A DNA stretch of 36,395 nt from Eubacteriales bacterium (GTDB lineage Bacteria > Bacillota > Clostridia > Lachnospirales > Lachnospiraceae), in contig JAUNPJ010000039.1 in NCBI GenBank assembly GCA_030536755.1, positions 1-36,395 on the forward strand. Reading direction: 5' to 3'. Positions 1 through 7,729 of this stretch are shown here, one piece after another. The position numbers were made by a program, and so were the translations under genes. Below the pieces are notes generated by a model that was not told the DNA's origin, made no database searches, and worked only from the letters and a program-made list of their open reading frames with translations. Numbering within the stretch: the first letter of the stretch is position 1; every line of letters starts with the position of its first letter.

Positions 1-36
1 CCTCCACACCTGTCCCCTTGTCCTCCCCCGTCCTGA

Positions 37-450
37 TCATAGCACCATAATCAATGTTCCTGCACCAATGAGAATACATCCGACCAGTGACTTTGCCGTG
101 AATTTTTCATGCAGAAAAACAAAAGCAAAAACCAGCGTAATCACTACACTCAGTTTATCAATCGGTACAACTTTAGATGCATCTCCCGTCTGCAGTGCCC
201 GATAATAGCATAGCCAGGATGCTCCGGTAGCAAGGCCGGACAGAATCAGAAATATCCAGCTTTTTTTACTGATTTCCGACATTCCTGACTGCGCATGAGT
301 CAAAAATACCATTCCCCAGGACAGAAACACTACCACAACTGTTCTAATTGCTGTCGCAAGATTTGAGTTCACACCATCTATACCAACCTTCGCCAGTATA
401 GAAGTAAGTGCCGCAAATACTGCGGAAAGTAACGCAAATATCATCCACAT
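37..450 (-). CDS. EamA-family (DMT superfamily) small membrane transporter
   Basis: A 137-residue, very hydrophobic protein with about four to five membrane helices (roughly residues 1-20, 33-52, 65-85, 93-112, 118-137). It matches one EamA repeat of the drug/metabolite transporter superfamily, with the typical motifs SWLCYYRALQTGDASKVVPI and a conserved TFFLxE-like segment (VFLHEK). Usual EamA proteins have two such repeats (about 300 residues), so this one-domain form probably works as a homo- or hetero-oligomer in the membrane. The substrate cannot be told. The ATG at 450 follows a GGAGGGG ribosome binding site. It is the last gene of a same-strand group with the HEPN/MNT pair and the flavodoxin-like gene upstream. 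I see nothing coding in bases 1-36. Confidence 0.8.
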   Translation of the reverse strand: MWMIFALLSAVFAALTSILAKVGIDGVNSNLATAIRTVVVVFLSWGMVFLTHAQSGMSEISKKSWIFLILSGLATGASWLCYYRALQTGDASKVVPIDKLSVVITLVFAFVFLHEKFTAKSLVGCILIGAGTLIMVL

Positions 451-486
451 ACCTTATCCCCTCCGTGTCAGTATTTTCCTTTCAAT

Positions 487-891
487 TTATAAATCATCAA
501 GAATATCCCGATATTCTTTTTCGATTTCTTCTTTTATACAGCAAAAAGTCGGAATATAAATTTCAAGAATTCGTTTTACCAGTTCTTTCGCCTCTGTCCC
601 ATCATAAATATGAGTCATACTATTTCGATCTTTTAACATAGAAAGCCATGTTTTCTCCTCTAAAAAATCATAGACCTGATACGCAGTTTTTATAATTTCT
701 CTCGGCGAGCCTGTGTTGGCTGTATTCCTGCCTTCATATCGAAGCAATTCTTTCAATACTTTCCACGATAACTCAAACTGAATAAAAAATTTATCAATAA
801 TTCCGCTGACAATAAATTCATTACTCAGATCTTCCTTATACGCTCTTGAAAGAACTTCCAGATTTGATTTGAAATTATCAAACTTTTTCAT
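487..891 (-). CDS. HEPN-domain protein, HepT-like toxin (nucleotidyltransferase substrate-binding protein)
   Basis: A 134-residue all-helical protein of the HI0074/HepT HEPN family. Near residues 89-96 it carries R-N-S-M-T-H-x-Y, which fits the HEPN RNase motif Rx4-6H followed by the tyrosine (Y96) that partner MNT enzymes AMPylate in characterised HepT/MntA systems. The start (ATG at 891) lies 14 bases inside the end of the upstream nucleotidyltransferase gene, the usual translational coupling of such pairs. In the known systems HepT is an RNA-cutting toxin neutralised by MntA; that role here is inferred from family and pairing. The alternative is an uncharacterised substrate-binding partner of the nucleotidyltransferase. 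Confidence 0.82.
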   Translation of the reverse strand: MKKFDNFKSNLEVLSRAYKEDLSNEFIVSGIIDKFFIQFELSWKVLKELLRYEGRNTANTGSPREIIKTAYQVYDFLEEKTWLSMLKDRNSMTHIYDGTEAKELVKRILEIYIPTFCCIKEEIEKEYRDILDDL

Positions 892-1168
892 AAATCACCA
901 TTCCTTCCGTTTCTATTGCCTTCTCAAAATTTTTTTGATGTTTCTTTCCCATATCCACAACGTCATACATCAAAAGCGTGGAGGTATCTTCTTCTACATC
1001 CAAAGCAAATTCTGCAATGTTTCCTCCATATACAGCCAGATCAATATCGCTTGCCCTATGATAATCCCCTCTTGCTCTGGAACCAAATAAAATAACTTTT
1101 TTCACACCATGTTTTTGCGCTAATTGCACGATTTCTTCTAAAACCTGTTCCTTTATACCTGTATCCAT
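878..1168 (-). CDS. MNT-type minimal nucleotidyltransferase, MntA-like antitoxin
   Basis: A 96-residue protein of the minimal DNA polymerase-beta-like nucleotidyltransferase family (HI0073/MntA). The active-site signature GSRARGDYHRASDIDLAVYG is intact: G29-S30 of the GSRARG loop and the metal-binding pair D41/D43, with a third acidic residue at D69 or D72. Known MntA enzymes add AMP to the tyrosine of the partner HepT toxin. I chose the ATG at 1168 over an upstream in-frame TTG at 1198 because AGGA lies 7 bases before it and the residues before MDTGIKEQ match nothing in the family. It overlaps the downstream HEPN gene by 14 bases, forming a two-gene toxin-antitoxin-like cassette. Confidence 0.82.
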   Translation of the reverse strand: MDTGIKEQVLEEIVQLAQKHGVKKVILFGSRARGDYHRASDIDLAVYGGNIAEFALDVEEDTSTLLMYDVVDMGKKHQKNFEKAIETEGMVIYEKV

Positions 1169-1204
1169 TCTCTCACATCCTATTTCCACATGGACCAATT
1201 CTCG

Positions 1205-1738
1205 TTAAATCGAATATCCCATGTCATAAGCTTCACGGAAAACATCCTGATCTGCTGCCAGACCTGCATCCATTACGTTCGTTGCATACACTCTTCCTGC
1301 AATCCTGTACTCCTCCAGATGTTCTACAAATCCATCCAAATCACCCAGGGAACGCTCTACAATTTCTTTCCCCAAGCCTGCTGATACAATATAATAAACA
1401 TCTTTTTTACCAAGATTTTGCCAGATTGGATATGTCCTGTCTATAAATGTTTTCATCTGGGCACTGATTCCATAAAAATAAACCGGCGTCGCAAGAACCA
1501 GTACATCTGCCTTTTTATACAGTTCTAATACCTCTTTCATGTCATCCTTTAATATACATTGCCCTCCATTTTTCATACACGCATCACAAGCCCGGCAAAA
1601 ACCAATATCCAAATCCATCAAACGAACCAGTGTCACCTGATGCCCTTTCGCTTCTGCACCTTTTTTAAATTGTTCACAAAGAATTTGTGAATTCCCCTTC
1701 TTTCTTGGAGAACTGGAAATAATCAATACATTTTTCAT
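1205..1738 (-). CDS. Flavodoxin-fold NAD(P)H-dependent oxidoreductase (FMN reductase family)
   Basis: A 177-residue flavoprotein of the NADPH-dependent FMN reductase / iron-sulfur flavoprotein group. The N-terminal beta strand and phosphate loop LIISSSPRKKGNS bind FMN, and ATPVYFYGISAQMKTFIDR is the second flavin-binding loop. A C-x2-C-x2-C-x5-C cluster (CRACDACMKNGGQC, about residues 50-63) resembles the cysteine motif of iron-sulfur flavoproteins, so an Fe-S centre is possible but not proven. Three ATGs run in a row at the start (1744, 1741, 1738); the third is best spaced from AGAGG. It may be the first gene of a group leading to the MNT/HEPN pair 36 bases downstream. The substrate is unknown. 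Confidence 0.85.
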   Translation of the reverse strand: MKNVLIISSSPRKKGNSQILCEQFKKGAEAKGHQVTLVRLMDLDIGFCRACDACMKNGGQCILKDDMKEVLELYKKADVLVLATPVYFYGISAQMKTFIDRTYPIWQNLGKKDVYYIVSAGLGKEIVERSLGDLDGFVEHLEEYRIAGRVYATNVMDAGLAADQDVFREAYDMGYSI

Positions 1739-1788
1739 CATCATTCCTCTTTCTATCCGAATTTTTATTTATCACGCACGTTTTAATC

Positions 1789-1817
1789 ATTATACCATCA
1801 AGCGAATATAGTTGCCA
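1789..1817 (-). promoter_or_regulatory. Possible sigma-A promoter of the flavodoxin-like gene
   Basis: Minus strand: a TATAAT -10 (bases 1789-1794) lies 17 bp from a weak -35, TGGCAA (1812-1817). It falls at the 3' end of the GH42 remnant and about 45 bases before the flavodoxin-like start. The -10 is perfect and the -35 poor. Confidence 0.4.
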
Positions 1818-1995
1818 TACATCTGAGAAATCAATTCACTCCATATATTTTTTCTGCCTCTGGCAGCACAAAGGGACGGTTCTTTCTTTGCCAGCCACGC
1901 CGGTATCGTCGCAGTCGGTGTACCCATGATCGCTTTCAATCCCTTTTCCTGTGCCTTCGCAATCACATGATCAAAAAATGAAAAATCATAACACC
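1790..1995 (-). pseudogene. Remnant of a GH42 beta-galactosidase (N-terminal part only)
   Basis: About 50 residues are recognisable as the N-terminal TIM-barrel part of a family-42 beta-galactosidase: YDFSFFDHVIAKAQEKG followed by GTPTATIPAWLAKKEPSL, matching the usual YDFSxLDxVIxLxxxxGIxVxLGTPTATPPxWL. The rest of the roughly 650-residue enzyme, including both catalytic glutamates, is missing. The reading frame is fused at its 5' side to a piece of a sugar symporter (junction about 1990-1997). The last part, after RGRKN, matches nothing I recognise. It is not expected to make a working enzyme. Confidence 0.75.
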
Positions 1996-2285
1996 CAAAG
2001 AATGTAAAATACAGAACACCATACCAGATATGCATTGCCGCTCATACCATTATCTAAAAACAATAATACAAGAACAATTGCATTCATTACAGTACCAATC
2101 ATAATCCATGGTCTAAATTTTCCCCATTTGGAACGTGTATTGTCTACAACCATTCCCATAAAAGGATCGTTAAATGCATCCCTATAACACAAATTTTTAC
2201 TTATTTTTTTACTACCAATTTTATCTCTTAACCATACAAGAGAACATCTCAGACGGTCTTTCCTATAAAATAAAAAAAGACGCAT
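1986..2285 (-). pseudogene. Remnant of a GPH-family (MFS) sugar:cation symporter
   Basis: Within this stretch, RDAFNDPFMGMVVDNTRSKW and GKFRPWIMIGTVMNAIVLVL match the conserved early region of glycoside-pentoside-hexuronide symporters (usual form RxWDAFNDPxMGxxxDxTRxxxGKFRPW). About 70 residues are recognisable out of the usual 450-500. The N-terminal part before RDAF is scrambled, so another deletion probably lies near 2180. At 1990-1997 the frame passes into GH42 sequence. Symporter followed by GH42 enzyme, downstream of a LacI regulator, is the usual order of a beta-galactoside operon, so this is a decayed operon. Confidence 0.75.
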
Positions 2286-2304
2286 GTTCTTTTCAGATAC
2301 ATGC
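2272..2304 (-). terminator. Possible terminator of the LacI gene
   Basis: Minus strand: a short stem GCATGT/ACATGC (2299-2304 with 2282-2287, 11-base loop) followed closely by a run of seven T (2272-2278). The stem is only 6 bp, so efficiency is doubtful. Confidence 0.4.
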
Positions 2305-2324
2305 CTCTCTCTCCATCCTGTTTC

Positions 2325-3389
<1,065 letters not shown>

Positions 3390-3431
3390 TCACAAATGTT
3401 TGTAAATCTAAAATATCTGCTTTTACTAAAA

Positions 3432-3460
3432 ATAATAGCATTTTTACTTATAAATGTAAA
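3432..3460 (-). promoter_or_regulatory. Promoter of the LacI-family gene
   Basis: Minus strand: -35 TTTACA (3455-3460), 17-bp spacer, -10 TATTAT (3432-3437), about 50 bases before the start codon. The A/T-rich stretch TTTAC...GTAAA across the -35 and spacer is partly palindromic and could hold an auto-regulatory operator. Confidence 0.6.
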
Positions 3461-3495
3461 GAGTGGCACTGTCTATAATACCATAATCAATGTAC

Positions 3496-3652
3496 ATGCA
3501 TGTTACTGTTCACACGGCACTATTCCGCGAGGTGTTTTGGCATGAATATGCCAAAATCCCGAGACATACAAGCCAAAATTCCATTGCCGAAGGCAATCTG
3601 GAATGAATTTTGGCTAAGTTGCTGTGAACGGAGTGAACAGTAACACATGCAT
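3496..3652. repeat. 157-bp hairpin-rich inverted-repeat element
   Basis: This 157-bp block fills most of the gap between the LacI and LRR genes. Its ends are inverted copies: 3496-3513 pairs with 3633-3652, differing only by two extra bases. Inside are two further hairpins: a perfect 9-bp stem (3535-3543 with 3548-3556, loop GAAT) and a long stem 3571-3583 with about 3600-3615 that carries an inner TTGCC/GGCAA hairpin. A 24-base stretch of it (3556-3579) recurs exactly at 11454-11477 in the linker of the composite repeat. No reading frame fits. It could be a MITE-like element, a structured RNA or a terminator-like element. Confidence 0.75.
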
Positions 3653-3669
3653 CGCTTCGATTACACATC

Positions 3670-3698
3670 TTGCGCTTTTGCTGCAAAACGATTATGAT
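3670..3698 (+). promoter_or_regulatory. Likely promoter of the LRR-protein gene
   Basis: -35 TTGCGC (3670-3675), 17-bp spacer, -10 TATGAT (3693-3698), 35 bases before the start codon. It lies just outside the inverted-repeat element. Confidence 0.5.
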
Positions 3699-3733
3699 AA
3701 AACAAGAGATTTTACAAGAAGGAGAGCCGACTT

Positions 3734-4507
3734 ATGTTTGAATATGAAAGAAAAAACGATTCCATCTACATTACCAAATACACCGATTCTCAGCCACAGG
3801 TGGAAGTACCAGAGGAAATTGACGGGATGAACGTATCTGAAATCGGCGATTATGCCTTCGCCAACACAGAGATCACACACTTAACCCTCCCATCCTCTAT
3901 CCAGCGCCTGGGAAGATATGCACTGTACAACTGCAGTCATTTGACCGACTTTTCTTTTCCAGGCTCCATCCGTGATATTGGTGCGGGGGCGTTCACCGGC
4001 TGCCATCATATTCAAAAGCTCTGCGTTACCACCGCAGAAGACAGTCCCTCCTGCCTGCGTGAAATTCTGATGGAAATACCGGAGGAATTGTCTGTGGAGT
4101 ATATCTGCCCGGAGGGAACTGCCAGCCTGATCTTCCCGGAGTTTTTTGAGGAGAGCATTGAGAATACTCCTGCCCGGATCATCTCCATCCAGACTCACGG
4201 AAGCGGCATTCAATTTCGAAATTGCTTTCTGCACAAGAAATTTCAGTTCGCAGAATACGACAAATGCTTCTCTTTCGCTCTTGTCCAGGAACGCTTTGAA
4301 TTTCTGATTCAGCTCGTACTAAAAAGGCTGCGCTATCCTCTTCACCTGTCTGAACAGGCCAAAGATGCTTACACAGCCTATGTGAATGATCATTTTGATG
4401 AAGCCATCTCCTATTTTACAAAAAAACAGGATTTGGAGACGATCAGCTATCTGATGAACTTCCGTCATCAGCATATAGCTCCGAAAACTCTGGATTTTGA
4501 ACTGTAA
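3734..4507 (+). CDS. BspA-like leucine-rich-repeat protein (LRR_5), cytoplasmic
   Basis: A 257-residue protein. Residues about 20-100 hold three BspA/TpLRR-type repeats (IGDYAFANTEITHLTLPSSI, LGRYALYNCSHLTDFSFPGS, IGAGAFTGCHHIQKLCV). The remaining 150 residues show no repeat I recognise and look helical toward the C-terminus. Unlike most BspA-type proteins it has no signal peptide, membrane segment or wall anchor, so it should stay in the cytoplasm; such repeats usually bind other proteins. The start is well supported by AGAAGGAGAG 8 bases upstream. It has its own promoter and is followed by a separate prfC promoter. The function is unknown. Confidence 0.8.
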   Translation: MFEYERKNDSIYITKYTDSQPQVEVPEEIDGMNVSEIGDYAFANTEITHLTLPSSIQRLGRYALYNCSHLTDFSFPGSIRDIGAGAFTGCHHIQKLCVTTAEDSPSCLREILMEIPEELSVEYICPEGTASLIFPEFFEESIENTPARIISIQTHGSGIQFRNCFLHKKFQFAEYDKCFSFALVQERFEFLIQLVLKRLRYPLHLSEQAKDAYTAYVNDHFDEAISYFTKKQDLETISYLMNFRHQHIAPKTLDFEL

Positions 4508-4532
4508 AAACCGCCAACTGGCACGCTTTCCC

Positions 4533-4562
4533 TTGACAGCCGCCCTCTTCCTATACTAAAAT
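4533..4562 (+). promoter_or_regulatory. Likely promoter of prfC
   Basis: -35 TTGACA (4533-4538), 18-bp spacer, -10 TAAAAT (4557-4562). It starts 25 bases after the LRR gene's stop codon and lies about 55 bases before the GTG start of prfC. Confidence 0.55.
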
Positions 4563-4618
4563 AGGGGCGTTGCATAAAATTTATATAAAAATAAGAAATG
4601 AAATTCAGGAGGCCGACT

Positions 4619-6211
4619 GTGGCAAACTATACAAAGGAAATTGAAAAACGACGCACTTTTGCGATTATCTCTCACCCCGATGCAGGTAAGACAACCCTGA
4701 CCGAGAAATTCCTGCTCTACGGCGGTGCGATCAATCTGGCTGGTTCTGTAAAGGGTAAGGCGACTGCCCGCCATGCCGTATCTGACTGGATGGAAATTGA
4801 AAAAGAAAGAGGTATTTCCGTTACCTCTTCCGTACTGCAGTTCCACTATGACAATTACTGTATCAACATTCTGGACACCCCGGGACATCAGGACTTCTCC
4901 GAGGATACCTACCGTACCCTGATGGCAGCCGATTCTGCCGTCATGGTCATTGACGGTTCCAAAGGTGTCGAGGCACAGACACGTAAACTGTTTAAAGTAT
5001 GTGTTATGCGCCACATTCCGATTTTTACTTTTATCAATAAAATGGACCGCGATGCCAACGATACCTTCGATCTTCTTGATGAGATTGAGAAAGAGCTCGG
5101 CATTGCGACATGTCCGGTAAACTGGCCGATTGGTTCCGGTAAGCAGTTCCGCGGTGTTTACGACAGAAATACGAAAAAAGTGCTGACCTTCTCCGATACC
5201 CAGAAGGGTACCAAAGAGGGAATCGAGGAGACCATCGATGTGGACGATCCGCACCTGCTTGATGTGGTCAGCGAAGAACAGCGCGATACTCTGCTTGAAG
5301 AGATCGAACTTCTCGACGGTGCCAGTGCTGAATTTGATCAGGAACTGGTCAGCAAGGGAGAACTTTCTCCTGTCTTCTTCGGTTCCGCGCTCACTAACTT
5401 CGGTGTAGAGACATTCCTGAAACACTTCCTCAAGATGACAACTTCTCCTCTGCCCCGCAAGGCAGACTGTGGAGAGATCAATCCAATGAGCGAGGATTTC
5501 TCTGCCTTTGTCTTTAAGATTCAGGCAAACATGAACAAGGCACATCGCGACCGAATTGCTTTTATGCGTATCTGTTCCGGCAAATTTGATGCCGCAAAAG
5601 AGGTTTATCACGTGCAGGGCAACCGCAAAATGCGCCTGTCCCAGCCTCAGCAGATGATGGCAGAATCCCGCCACGTCGTCGATGAGGCATATGCCGGTGA
5701 CATTATCGGTGTGTTCGACCCGGGCATTTTCTCCATTGGCGATACGCTGTGCGCTCCTGGCAAAAAGTTTGCCTACGAGGGAATCCCAACTTTTGCACCA
5801 GAGCATTTTGCCAGAGTTACCCAGATGGATACCATGAAGAGAAAACAGTTTATCAAGGGAATCAACCAGATTGCACAGGAAGGTGCCATCCAGATTTTCC
5901 AGGAGCTGAATACCGGTATGGAAGAGATTATCGTCGGTGTAGTCGGCGTCCTGCAGTTTGATGTACTAAAATACCGTCTGGAAAATGAATACAATGTAGA
6001 AATCCGTCTGGATAAATTGCCGTACGAGCATATCCGCTGGATTGAGAACAAAGACGAAATTGATGTGAAGAAGATTGTGGGAACCTCCGATATGAAGAAA
6101 GTAACCGACTTAAAGGGCAACCCGCTTCTGCTGTTCGTCAACGCATGGAGCGTCGGCATGACGCTGGACCGCAACGACGGTCTGATCTTATCCGAGTTTA
6201 GCCGTTCTTAA
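4619..6211 (+). CDS. prfC: Peptide chain release factor 3 (RF3)
   Basis: A 530-residue translational GTPase that recycles RF1/RF2 from the ribosome after termination. The G domain is complete: G1 SHPDAGKTT (about residues 18-26), G3 DTPGHQDF, G4 NKMDR. Domains II and III follow at normal length for RF3 (E. coli 529). The most upstream ATG (4598) is not the likely start: an exact AGGAGG (4607-4612) lies 6 bases before a GTG at 4619, which gives the typical RF3 beginning MANYTKEIEKRRTFAIISHP. Using the ATG would place the Shine-Dalgarno inside the coding region and add MKFRRPT. The gene is a single transcription unit with promoter and terminator. Confidence 0.96.
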   Translation: MANYTKEIEKRRTFAIISHPDAGKTTLTEKFLLYGGAINLAGSVKGKATARHAVSDWMEIEKERGISVTSSVLQFHYDNYCINILDTPGHQDFSEDTYRTLMAADSAVMVIDGSKGVEAQTRKLFKVCVMRHIPIFTFINKMDRDANDTFDLLDEIEKELGIATCPVNWPIGSGKQFRGVYDRNTKKVLTFSDTQKGTKEGIEETIDVDDPHLLDVVSEEQRDTLLEEIELLDGASAEFDQELVSKGELSPVFFGSALTNFGVETFLKHFLKMTTSPLPRKADCGEINPMSEDFSAFVFKIQANMNKAHRDRIAFMRICSGKFDAAKEVYHVQGNRKMRLSQPQQMMAESRHVVDEAYAGDIIGVFDPGIFSIGDTLCAPGKKFAYEGIPTFAPEHFARVTQMDTMKRKQFIKGINQIAQEGAIQIFQELNTGMEEIIVGVVGVLQFDVLKYRLENEYNVEIRLDKLPYEHIRWIENKDEIDVKKIVGTSDMKKVTDLKGNPLLLFVNAWSVGMTLDRNDGLILSEFSRS

Positions 6212-6226
6212 TTTTTTCATAACTAC

Positions 6227-6274
6227 AATCGCCCAATCACAGGCTTTTTATGCCTATGGTCGGGCGATTCTTTT
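6227..6274 (+). terminator. Rho-independent terminator of prfC
   Basis: Stem AATCGCCC (6227-6234) with GGGCGATT (6262-6269), with an inner AGGC/GCCT stem, followed by a T-rich stretch. It lies between the convergent ends of prfC and spoIIIAH. On the minus strand the stem has no clear U-run. Confidence 0.75.
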
Positions 6275-6286
6275 ATGCCAAAATCC

Positions 6287-6949
6287 TTATTCTTCTTCCG
6301 CTGCCTGTTCGAGGGATGTAATCACAATATTTTCTGGGGCTATGTCTGTTTTACGTTTGACGATGTCCTCAATCTGGGCGCGCTTATCATCTGGAATCTC
6401 TGCCATGGGAACCACGACATCTGCAGAATCTCCGGTCAGATTCACTACGGAATTTTCAAATCCTTTCGCTGCCAGCAGAAGCTCCGCTGCCGCTTCTTTT
6501 TCCGCTTTGTCTGTCATATCCACCATCGTAGCAACTGCCTCCTGCTTCTGTTCTTCTGAGATATCCGGATTGTCAATGATATTCTGCAGTTCTTCCCGAT
6601 TCTGAGAACGCACCTGTTCTCTGCTTACTTTCGCCTGAGCGGCAAAGGTAGATGCCCCTGTCAGCACAGCCTCACCGGGAATATCTGTGGAAGTTTTCTG
6701 CGCTTCCTCTAAACCAGACGTGCTGTCTGCATCAGAAGCAGACGCATTTTCCTCCAGCAGCGCTGTCTCATCACTGATGTCATAATCCAGGCTGTCGATA
6801 TCCTCCACAATGGTCCCGGAACTGTCTGTGCTTGCCTCCTTGCTGCCGAATCCGAAATCCGTATCGGAGAAATTCAGGTATCCGGCCACAGCAATCATAA
6901 TGGCCAAAGCAGTAATGATCACCTGGTTTTTCTTAAAAATTCTTTTCAC
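6287..6949 (-). CDS. spoIIIAH: Stage III sporulation protein AH
   Basis: SpoIIIAH is the mother-cell partner of forespore SpoIIQ; the two bridge the two engulfment membranes in the feeding-tube channel. This 220-residue protein has one N-terminal membrane helix (residues about 9-27, QVIITALAIMIAVAGYLNF), an acidic variable linker (about 30-110) and a C-terminal YscJ/FliF-like domain (about 120-215). I chose the GTG at 6949 over the GTG at 6964 because AGGAGAGG lies just before it and MKRIFKKNQVIITALA is the family's usual start. It is the last gene of the spoIIIA operon, 11 bases after spoIIIAG. Confidence 0.92.
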   Translation of the reverse strand: MKRIFKKNQVIITALAIMIAVAGYLNFSDTDFGFGSKEASTDSSGTIVEDIDSLDYDISDETALLEENASASDADSTSGLEEAQKTSTDIPGEAVLTGASTFAAQAKVSREQVRSQNREELQNIIDNPDISEEQKQEAVATMVDMTDKAEKEAAAELLLAAKGFENSVVNLTGDSADVVVPMAEIPDDKRAQIEDIVKRKTDIAPENIVITSLEQAAEEE

Positions 6950-6960
6950 GTTACCTCTCC

Positions 6961-7404
6961 TCACTTCATTTTCATTACTTTAATTTTATGGGCTTCCACC
7001 TGAAATAATGCCATAACTGACTCCTGAATCTTCTGAACGATTACCGGATCATCCGCACCTTCTGCCACAATCAGAACTCCCTGCACACATGCACTTGTCT
7101 CTAAAGAGCTCCAGCTGTTACTCGTATTCGACGGATACAGCATTACCTGCACATTCCCCACGCCTTCAACCTGACCGAGGACCTGCTCCAGCTTTCTCTC
7201 CAGGCGGTCTGACGTCTCCTCATCGCGGCTTTTAGATACGGACAGCCCGGAATCCGCTTCCTCTCCATCCTTTTTGCTCACCGGCATGGCAATGACAGCC
7301 AGCAGCAATCCAAACAAAAGCAGCACCAGCCACTGCTGCTTTCCCATATTTTTCAATGAAAACCCCTGAGATGCATTCGGATGAGGCTCTTCCTGCCAGT
7401 TCAT
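6961..7404 (-). CDS. spoIIIAG: Stage III sporulation protein AG
   Basis: A 147-residue protein with one membrane helix (about residues 24-43, QQWLVLLLFGLLLAVIAMPV) and a C-terminal ring-forming domain, ending with EGADDPVIVQKIQESVMALF and VEAHKIKVMKMK, typical of SpoIIIAG. In B. subtilis it forms a large ring in the intermembrane space; the protein here is clearly shorter than the 229-residue B. subtilis one, mainly in the region between the helix and the ring domain. Its ATG overlaps the spoIIIAF stop codon (ATGA). Confidence 0.92.
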   Translation of the reverse strand: MNWQEEPHPNASQGFSLKNMGKQQWLVLLLFGLLLAVIAMPVSKKDGEEADSGLSVSKSRDEETSDRLERKLEQVLGQVEGVGNVQVMLYPSNTSNSWSSLETSACVQGVLIVAEGADDPVIVQKIQESVMALFQVEAHKIKVMKMK

Positions 7405-7718
7405 TGTGCCGCTCCCTCCTCTCTGGAAATTTCCTGCTTCACATATTCATCCAAAGGCGACTCCTGAACCGTAAAATCCCGCATCTGTAATTCCAGGTTC
7501 TGTTCTTCTTCCGCATATTGCCGGATCAGATTTTCCACCGAAGCCTTCAGGTTCATCAATTCCAGAAGCGGAGATACCAGCATGAGAATCAGAAGAAGCC
7601 CCATAAAAAAACGAATATATTCTTCGTATCTTCCATCTGGAACAAGATGTGTCACAACGGTCAGAAAAATATAAAAAACAGCCAGATTTTTCATCCATTC
7701 ATAAATTTGCTGCCCCAT
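7401..7718 (-). CDS. spoIIIAF: Stage III sporulation protein AF
   Basis: A 105-residue protein with two membrane helices (about residues 8-27 and 36-55) followed by a charged, helical C-terminal half. The frame is open up to 7811, but the ATG at 7718 is the right start: AAGGGAGAG lies just before it, it gives the typical MGQQIYEWMKNLAVFYIFLT beginning, and the extra upstream codons would lie inside spoIIIAE. It starts 11 bases after the spoIIIAE stop codon and overlaps spoIIIAG by 4 bases. Confidence 0.92.
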   Translation of the reverse strand: MGQQIYEWMKNLAVFYIFLTVVTHLVPDGRYEEYIRFFMGLLLILMLVSPLLELMNLKASVENLIRQYAEEEQNLELQMRDFTVQESPLDEYVKQEISREEGAAQ

Positions 7719-7729
7719 TTGCTCTCCCT

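Noticed and set aside
3496-3652. A CRISPR-type array or an insertion sequence at the 3.5-kb element
   Set aside because: There are no regularly spaced repeats and no transposase; it is one block of nested inverted repeats.
4556-5806. A 416-residue minus-strand frame inside prfC
   Set aside because: It is the antisense of a clear RF3 gene and matches no family I recognise.
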